Made by a program: the position numbers and the translations under genes. From NCBI GenBank assembly GCA_023014485.1, contig JAJOZX010008800.1, forward strand, positions 120,375 through 184,374: 64,000 bases of DNA, given 5' to 3'. This document shows positions 36,601 to 45,600 of this stretch, one piece after another (the stretch's first letter is position 1; each line of letters begins with the position of its first letter). The DNA is from Bathynomus jamesi (taxonomy: Eukaryota; Arthropoda; Malacostraca; Isopoda; Cirolanidae). The notes under the pieces are model-generated. The model was not told the origin of the DNA. It ran no database searches and saw only the letters and a program-made list of their open reading frames with translations.

Positions 36601-39600
36601 GTGGGATAGTCTCCATAGCTTTTCCCTTCTGACAGAACATGACCTTTCTTGCCTCATCTACACGTTCAATGTCACTGGTGTTGTCATAGAGGACAACTGT
36701 GTACCGTTCAAGAAGCTTGAAGTGGGGAGTTTCGGTGTCAACATCTGCAAATGGATTTCGTGCCATGAATGTGAATGCTTGTGTTACCTCAGGGTAATGG
36801 TGCCATGCTGCCCATGCCGTATTCTTGCCCCTTCCGTAAAAGGATGATGATGTATCACATCCCGTGAAGTAGTGAAACAGTGGTAGGGATGTGCATCTCT
36901 CTTCACCCAAAGAGGCACAGATTGTGTTAATATGATGGTAAGTGAAGTTTTTCCCAGTGCCAAAACCAACCCAAATATTTACTTCAGATCTTATGGATGT
37001 CAAGTGATGGAATTTTCCTATTAGAATGACAATAACATCCGTGTCTACAGTTCTGATCATGCAGTTAATGTGCCCTTCCTTTATTGCATCTTGAAGATGA
37101 ATGAACAGTCTAGTGTCTGCCTCCTCATGGTCGCATCTTGGCATTGTGCGGTTGGCCCCATTGATGATGACTTCAGGTCCTGATGTAATAACAACTTCCT
37201 TGTTGTTAGGAACTTCCATTGCAGCAACCTTGTCTGATAGGAAAGCGAACAGTTCTTGCTTGTTTCTAGAGTCTCGAAGGAAGTCATGCCAATTTAGGGG
37301 TAATTTGGTTTTTCCTTCAACCTTTCTTCTGATTCCTTTTCCCCGTTTTTCTCTGGTAGTCTCTTTTAAGGTGCTTGCAGTGTAGGTATCCCAGACAATG
37401 TCAATTTGCTGGCAAGTTTCTAACTGTTTGATGAGATAAGGGAAGAATACACGATCTGCATACTCTTCAAAGTATGGTCTTGAAGTTCTGGCACACTGCT
37501 GTTGCAAGTTGGCTTTCGACTTGAAGAATTCGGTCATAACTCACACTGAGATCCAATTCATATAGTTGTGTAATTAATGATTTTGACCGAATTTCAGTAT
37601 GAATTTTCAGACCAAGATACAGAGGCAATGGTGGTTCTCTTTCCAAAGAATGGCGAACCTTAGATGATGATGTATGCTTGTTCCTAAAATTAAAAAGGAT
37701 AAGTTGCGAGACAGTGAGAGTTGCAGGGGAGTCTTCTGGTGTTTGGTCCTTCACATCAGCACCATTTGTGATCATAGATATAAGGGTTTTCAAGGTTGTA
37801 GGTACCGATTCCTGTTGACAACCAGATGGAAAGGCACCTGCAAACTTGAATCCAGTAAAGTTGACGATTTCCTTGCGTATGATTCTAGTAGCTTTTGCAA
37901 GAATCATAGTATCTCCTTCAAAATTCTGTCTATTTGTCTCTCTGAGCATTTCCTGAATTCCCTGCTGAAAAACTAAGATTTTGTTCTTGCCATCACTCAC
38001 TTCCTGGGCATATGGGGAATACTCCAGAATCTTCTCTCTGAATCATCCTCTGTTCATTTCCTTATTAATACCTAAGTCCCGAAGTCTTTTTTGATACAGA
38101 TCAAATAGCACAGAAAACTTCATTTGAAAGATTCCTTCTTCCACGCAATTTTCTACATGATTAACGACCTCAACTATTGCCTTTGCTTTCATCAAGTTTT
38201 CTTCATAGCCGCCTTCCTTGCTCTGTTTTTTGTCTCAAAAGTGAGCGGTAACGGTTCCGATAAAATGTCAAGCATTGCAGATGATACTTGGCTTCAATGG
38301 CCATGAGATCACCACCTCCTATTCTAGACATTAGTTCTGTGTCACTGAGTTCTGTAGCCATCATTCGTAAATTGACATCAGTGCCAAATGTACTGAATTC
38401 GTGAAGATGCCCATGTGTTTGTTGACACAACACACAAGTTGCTTTGTCTATAGGATGCCGCTGAACCCGCTTCCCTGTAGATGAACTGGTTTCACCTTCA
38501 TCCGCCCTTTCTCTCTTTTTTGTAGCCCTTTCAAGCTTTTCTTTACTAAATTTAACATGGCATGACTTGTGCCACACAGCTTTATTCTGAACCAGATCTT
38601 CAACAGTCACCTCTTCATTGAAAAGAAGAGGAACTGGTAGTCTTCCAAGATTCTTGAATGCGTTGACATTCTCCATAAATGTTGCATATGCTTCAGTTTT
38701 TTTACCACTCACAGCATTGAGTGGACATTTAAGAGTCTCACCTTTGCTCTCTCGACAAACCATGCATTTGCTCCAATCCATGTTCACAAATCACCTGCAA
38801 ATCAGAAAAGCACATATTATATAGTTATATTATTAAATATTTTATATTAAATAAACATTTAAGGGTAATTCTGATTATTTTATAGCAATCCTGGCATCAA
38901 AATATGTAGGTTTAGGGACTATTTATGTACAATTACTCCTCACAATAGTTTGTTGATTTCTAGCTGGCAGCCATCTTGGATTTCCAAAATGGCAGCCAAG
39001 ATAGGGTTGTGCGTTTTGGTTCCGGGGAAAAATTGGTAGCTAAGGTCCTGAACAACATTTGAGCCAAGTTTGGTGCTTTTGTCCAGAATGTCCACTTACT
39101 TCAAAAATCAGGGTCTAAGCTACTGCACTATGAGTACGCCATGCTGGAATGGATTACGTACTCAAATCGGGGGTCCACTGTACTAGAGAATGCCCTGGTA
39201 AAAAAGACTACAAATCAATAAAAAGACCACAAGGGAAGGTTCACAAGCAGAAAATACTGTTGTTGACAAATATCAGAGAATTATATATGCTTTACAAAAA
39301 TAAATATCCAAACAACAAAATCTCCAAATCAAAGTTTTTTGAACTGAGACCAAAATGGTGTATGGGTGTGGGGAGTAAAGGATCACACAATGTATGCATT
39401 TGTGAAATACACCAGAACTTTAAACTTTTATGTGAATCACTCCCCGTCAAAGTAGAATTAAGAGAGCTACTAGGGAAAATAGTCTGCAACACTGAAACCA
39501 GAAACTGCATGATTAATAACTGCAAAACATGTCCTGGTTTAAATGAATTACGGGATTGGCTTCTTATCATTTTTGAAAACAATGATTATGACATGGATGA

Positions 39601-42600
39601 TGATGTTTCCTTTAAGCAGTGGCTTCATACAGACCATACCCAACTGGTCACAATGACAAAAAGTGTTTCGAATGTAGTAGAAGACATGTGTGAAAGTGCA
39701 AAAAAGTTGAAAGTACACCATTTCATAGTAAAAGCCCAATCAAAATATTTGTCCGACTGTAAAGAAAACCTCAATGATTCTACAGCATTAGTGCTTGTTG
39801 ACTTCTCTGAAAACTATAGTTTTATAATTCAGGATGCTGTACAAGGGCATCACTGGGACAATACCCAGGCTACCTTGCATCCAGTAGTCTGCTATCAAAA
39901 AGTTGATGGTGAACTAAAAGTTACATTTTTGTGTAATATCAGATTCACTTACACACAACACAACTGCAGTTCATTCTTTTTTATGTGAAGCCTTGAAATT
40001 ACTTAAAAGTAAGAATTCTAAACTAAAACATATTTGTTACTTTAGCGATGGCGCAGCAAGTCAATATAAAAACTTTAAAAACATCATTAATTCAGTGTTA
40101 CATGAAAAAGATTTCCAACTAACATGTGAATGGAACTTTTTTGCCACCTCTCACGGAAAGAGCCCCTGTGATGGTGTTGGTGGCACTGTCAAAAGGTTAG
40201 TTGCCCGGGCAAGTCTACAAGCAACAAGTAAAGGTCACATCACCAATCCAAAAGAGATGTTTGATTGGTGCAAATCTAATATTAATGGTATACAATTTCT
40301 GTACATTGATTCAGCTAAATTTGAGGAAAATGCTAATTTATTTGAGTTAGAAAAAAGGTATTCCTTAATTAAAACAATCCCAGGAACCCGTTCATATCAC
40401 TGCTTTAGACCTTCATCAACAGGCATTAAACTGTACAAAATTTCTAGTGATTAAAATTTCTTTAACGTACAACTTTCCTTCCTCAATGCTACACAAGAAA
40501 ATGTGGCTTACCAATATAAACCTGGTACATATGTGGCCTGTTTCTATGAAGGTGACTGGTTTGTTGGAAACATAGTTGAAGTGTGTGATACTGAGAAGGA
40601 TCTATTAGTAAATTTCATGAAAAAGAATCCTTTTAAATGGCCTGAACAAGAGGACGTTTGCTGGATTCCATTCCAACATGTTTTGTGTTCAATTGAACCA
40701 CCTACAGTTGCTGGGAAAATGGGGAGACAGTACAAGTTATCAAATGATTATCTAAAATTAAGGAGTATTTTAAAAAAAGCCTAAGTAACTACAGACCTGT
40801 ATCAAGCTGAATAATAAATTGCCAATTTATGGCTGTGAGGCCATGGAGTGTTGAAGACAATCAGACTTAAAGCCTGAGTACAATAATAAATTCCTGAGTC
40901 AGTGTCTAAACATAAGAGTTATTAGCTATATATAAGTTTACATACGAATTTACATAAAACAACACACATTAAAAAAAGAATATGAATTTATAGCCAATAA
41001 TTCACATGCTTAAAAACTCGGAATTCATTATTGTATATAGCTAAGTACTGTACACTTGTATTAAGGGAAGTAATACAACAAAGCTACTTAAATTTAAGGT
41101 TTTGTACTGAAAATGGTGGTTACTGCTAGTTTATCTGTACTAACTATAATTTAAATTACTAGGAAGTGCTTAAAGAGCAGTAGAACATGGTTCTACATGA
41201 TTTACTTAGGTAGATCCAAGTATTGAGCCGACAAGCTGGTCCATCTGTTGTGTTGACTGCAAATGTAGTAATAATCTAGGTATATATTGTCTCTTTTATG
41301 AGAGAAACTTATTTAGATAATTTAACATTTGTGAATTAACTTACCAAGTAATAAAATGGAAGTAAAATTACAATTCAATATTGTAAAAAGAACTTAAACA
41401 TTTCAAAATTTTGAAAAAATTCAGAATTTTTCACAAAAAGTACTTTTCTTTGAATAGCCAAAACTATATGGAGGAGTTGAGTTCTATTCCTTAATATATG
41501 TTTTTGTACACATATGTATCTCTCTTTACTAAAGTATCAACTCCCTGACTAATTTCGGACACCTTTATATTAAGCCCCAAAGTTGATGTTAATTTTGCAA
41601 ATTTTGTGAAAATATTAACTTTTGGAAATTTTTAAAATAAAAATAAATCCTTTTTTGGTTATTTTTTTATTTCACTCATAAATTTACAACCCATAGAGAC
41701 TATTAGGAGTATTAAAACAGCTGTGATTGATGTAGAACTAAAACTTTTGAAAATGGTAGAGTTGTAAAAGTGGGAGGAATTGATGCACACTTCAAAATGG
41801 AGCCATGTTTAAGCCCTTGTAACTCAGAAACTATTTGTTCCACAGCCTTTTAGCTTGCAAAATTGAAAAGCCCACCAGAAGTTGTATTGGCATGAAAATT
41901 TGAAGCTTCTACTCCTATTAGAAGACACTTTTCAAGGCCTCTCAAAATGAAGGCGTTGGCCGATCAAGCCCAACATGGGCATTTTTTGTTGAAGGTGGGG
42001 GCCATTTAAGCGACCATAAAATTAAAAGTTTTTGACTGAGGAAGCTAAAATTTTAGATTTAAGCTATTGAATGGTGTATGAATCAACCCTGAAAATTTGA
42101 AGAAAATCGGAGATGGTCACCCGACCAACTTTCTGAAATCTGTACCAGTTGAGCTGGAATGACTCATTTATTAACATGTTAGGTTGAGTGCCAGGTTAGG
42201 TTAATTGAGTGCCTGGTTAGGTCAACTGTACACCCTTGATTGGTTAGGATAAGTCGTGATATTTGCGTTAGTTTAAACGAAAATAACGATTGCAAACTTT
42301 TCTGGTTAATTTTGAGGTGTTTTGTATGAAATTGCCATCCATTTCCTGTGCAAATACGTAGTTTTCAAGATGATAATATCTCGAAAACTACGCATTTGCA
42401 CAGGAAATGGATGACAGATTTGTGCAAAACACCTCAAAATTGACCAGAAAAGTTTCTCATAAAAACAGATTGGGTATAAAAATGAATAATTCCATGATTT
42501 GTTCAAATCTGAACTTGGTTTCTTTGGGAAATGAGCCATTTTTGAGAAATTTTCAATTTAAAAATTTCTCAAAAATGCTCATATTCCAAAGAAATGAAGG

Positions 42601-45600
42601 CTAAATTTAAACAAAAAAACACCAGAAAAATATGTTTTACCTAACCTAACCCACATTTTTTCGCAATTTCTTACCTTAAATAGCAGTGTTGTCCTGAATA
42701 TGAATTTATGTTAAATTGTCATAGAATGTCGTCTCCTATCAAAAATGAAGGGAGCATTAAAATGAATATTAACCATTTTTGACATGCTTTATTCAAATCT
42801 GTTGTTCATTATTTGTGCAAATGATCACTAATCAGGATCAAGAGACTAAAGTGGCATCTTCAGACATTGATAAAGCTGAGAAACTAAAAATTTTTGCCAG
42901 TTAGTTAGGATAGTAAAGATTTGGTAGAACACATCCACCTAAACTAGTGATGAAAATAGGTTTTTCTGGTGTATTTTATGCTGTTTCAATTGAATCTGAC
43001 CTTAATTTTTGGCACAAATGCACCGTTATGGAGATCTCCCTCCTCCTGTTTTGAAGAAGGAAATTGTGGGCTAAAAAGGCCAGAATCAATTGAAACAGCA
43101 TGAAATACAGGAATACCTCAAAATTTGTCGTTAATTCATTCTGGAATAACATGATGAAATTTGAGGTAGATTATATAGTATAACATGTTTCAATGAGAAA
43201 ACATTTTACTGTATTATGTTATTAAACAGATTAATTAATCAAATTATTCTCATTTTTTGGCAAAATATGTAATATATTGCATTGGTAAACAGTTGAATTT
43301 CGTCAATTTCGATAATTTTTTAAATATTTAAAAAAAAAATGATGAATCTGCGAATATGGATGATGGGTTGCGAAACTATAGGTAGTAAAAGATTGATGAT
43401 GAATCTGTGAAATGACGAATTTTGAGGTATTCCTGTACACCAGAAAAACCTATGTATTTTTGTCAGTAATATTCATGGCAAAAGTAACCTAACCTAACCT
43501 AACCTAACCCTTTAATGCCCAGTGTGTGAAATTTTCATCGTTAACTTTGGAAGCAATTATAGACCTTCCAGTTCCCAATGTGTGAAATTTAACACATTTC
43601 GTATTTTATTAATTATGAATAATAAAACTGTAAAATATTTTTCAGTTATTTTGGGGGGTCCAATTAAACGATTTTTATATCCTAATTTTTTTTTTTTTAC
43701 TTTTCGACTTAATTTGGGTATGAAAGGGCTAATCAATCATCAAGAGCATACAGTTAAAACTAATGAAAATAACACAACTTAACCTAACCAATTGTGAAGG
43801 GCATGCATTAAGCAAAAAATCCATTAATAGAGGTCATTATAACATGGTGCTTTTGGAGATGGGTTCTTGCTTAATAGTGAAATTGGTTGAAATGATAAAT
43901 AAATGCCTTTAAATGCTATTATTTTCTTACAGAATGACTAAATAATGATTAAATGTGATAAAATAGGTCTTAAACATTAGAAAAAAGTTGGTTAGTTAGA
44001 AATATGTATGTGATTTTCCACCACTGTCTCTGTATGAAAAGTAAACATTAAGCAGCAAGCAAATGGCTCTAGCGTAATGATGATAAAACAACAAAAATGG
44101 CTGCTGCAATCAGTATAGGTGACAATGCTTAACTTTGTACAATTCAAATGAAGACTTTGCTAACATCAATAATAAATGATTTTCCTGAGCCACCTTGGCT
44201 GGTTTACCAACATACACACTTTCAGGCAGTTTCCCAGACATGATGGGCATAAAATGTTCACAAAACACGTGTAGATAGCAAATATGAAGAGACTACCATG
44301 ACACAACTGACACGAATCTTGGCAGGCTACTGTATACATTTTGAGATGATAGCTGCTTGGCTTAGAGGATGTAACAACAAAGATGGTGGTGGACTTTATT
44401 GTTGGTTCTTTTTCACTAATGTTTGATTGATTTTTTTCCTTGAATGGTACTATACAGTAATCCCTTGTTTTACACAGTTTTGCATATATGGTACGCGGGT
44501 AAGCCAAGCCATACCTAAAATGTTAAATTTGAACAGATAAATATTGTATGCCAGTTCCATGTGCAGTGCACCTAGTGAGTCAGCTGCCATGCAGTCCTCA
44601 CCACCACCACCATCATCATTACTTTTGGTTAGTAAAATTTTATTTTATTATATTGTGTAGGCTAATTTATATATTATTATTATTATGTATTATTTACTAA
44701 CTGTATTTGTAGCTTAATATTTGTTAATAAGGTTAAATGAGGCTATATATAGGCCCATGTAACTTGTAAATGGATGTATTACAGTATTGGGGTAAATTGA
44801 ATGTAAATATATCATCTCATATATGCGGGTTGCACAAGCATGGAACCCCCACATAAAACAAGGGATTACTGTACTTACTATTTTACAGTATTTATTAAAT
44901 CAATATTTTTTTCATGTCAGTTAAATGAAAATCTATTGGCTGAGGCAGGCTTCATTAAAAGATAGGTATGATAGAGTGAAAAAAATAAGAATACTATCAT
45001 GCCGTATAAATATCAATATTGAGTTTGGTGGATGTGTTCTACCAAATCTTAACCATTATGATTACTGTAGAGATGGGTATAGGTAAAATTAACAATTTGA
45101 ATATGGCAAAATAACCTGGTCCTGATGGATACTACCCAAGAATATTAGAAGAGTTGGTGAATGTTATGTTATCCACTTACATTATTGTTTAATGCTGCTT
45201 TAGAAACAGGCAAGGGTACCACAGGATTGAAAAATAGCCAATATCTCTACTCTTTATAAAAAAGGAAGCCTCTTGCTATGGCTTGCATGCAAATCTGAAA
45301 TAAAATCCATCTGTGCTGTTTACCTTTCTCCTAGTTCTACTGACTATCCAAAATTCTTTGACTACCTCACTTCTAAAGTGGGGAATACATTCTATCCCAC
45401 GCCCCTTTGCTGAAATATCCATTTTAGGAGATTTCAGTATTATTCCCCAAAAATGTAATATTCCCAAGCCTGTTTAAGATGATGATAGTGTTAGTGTGAG
45501 GCCTAGCATTAGTTTTTTTTTTTTTAATTTAACCATATTTCATCTCGTAGTAACCCTGGTACTCACTGAACATGAAATTTTGTTTCAGAGATCATCCATC

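Larger units (their letters stand above)
35000..39180 (+). mobile_element. pogo/Tigger-like element hosting another transposon
   Basis: Perfect ends CAGTGGACCCCCGATTTGAG and, inverted, CTCAAATCGGGGGTCCACTG, with TA on both sides. The left part holds a CENP-B-like helix-turn-helix exon. The rest of the transposase has been replaced by, or lost on, insertion of the 3.4-kb element at 35699. Only about 75 bp of its right end remains. Confidence 0.92.
33861..40784 (+). pseudogene. Transposase-like gene of the long-TIR element (split by insertion)
   Basis: Exon 33861-34124 has a Cys/His pattern (KCSFGMYLDDPCHEHRLTRK; YHHEKMFG; CQDP). The next exon starts after tttgcag at 34363 with PGQKLC. A long segment (34627-35034) ends in FFQNNEYT; across the Tigger-like insertion it resumes at 39183 with RECPGKKDYKS, in frame when the insertion and one TA are removed. 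Later motifs are SHNVCICEIHQNFKL, CKTCPGL, ALVLVDFSENYSF, then (39993-40454) CYFSDGAASQYKNFK, WNFFATSHGKSPCDGVGGTV, and a C-terminal block (40503-40784) with Tudor/SH3-like YKPGTYVACFYEGDWFVGNI. The Asp residues in LVDF, FSDG and CDG could form a DDD catalytic triad. Frame breaks (about 34130, 34440, 34610, 39985, 40455) make it a pseudogene, unless some are introns. Confidence 0.8.
32805..42165 (+). mobile_element. 9.4-kb transposon with ~820-bp terminal inverted repeats
   Basis: Left arm 32807-33634 and right arm 41336-42163 are long, well-conserved inverted repeats whose tips read GTCATTCCAGCTCAATTGGT. Between them lies a + strand transposase-like gene (33861-40784), interrupted by a Tigger-like element at 35000-39180. 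I could not define a target duplication. It lies entirely within RCE1 intron 1. The superfamily is not one I can name. Confidence 0.88.
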
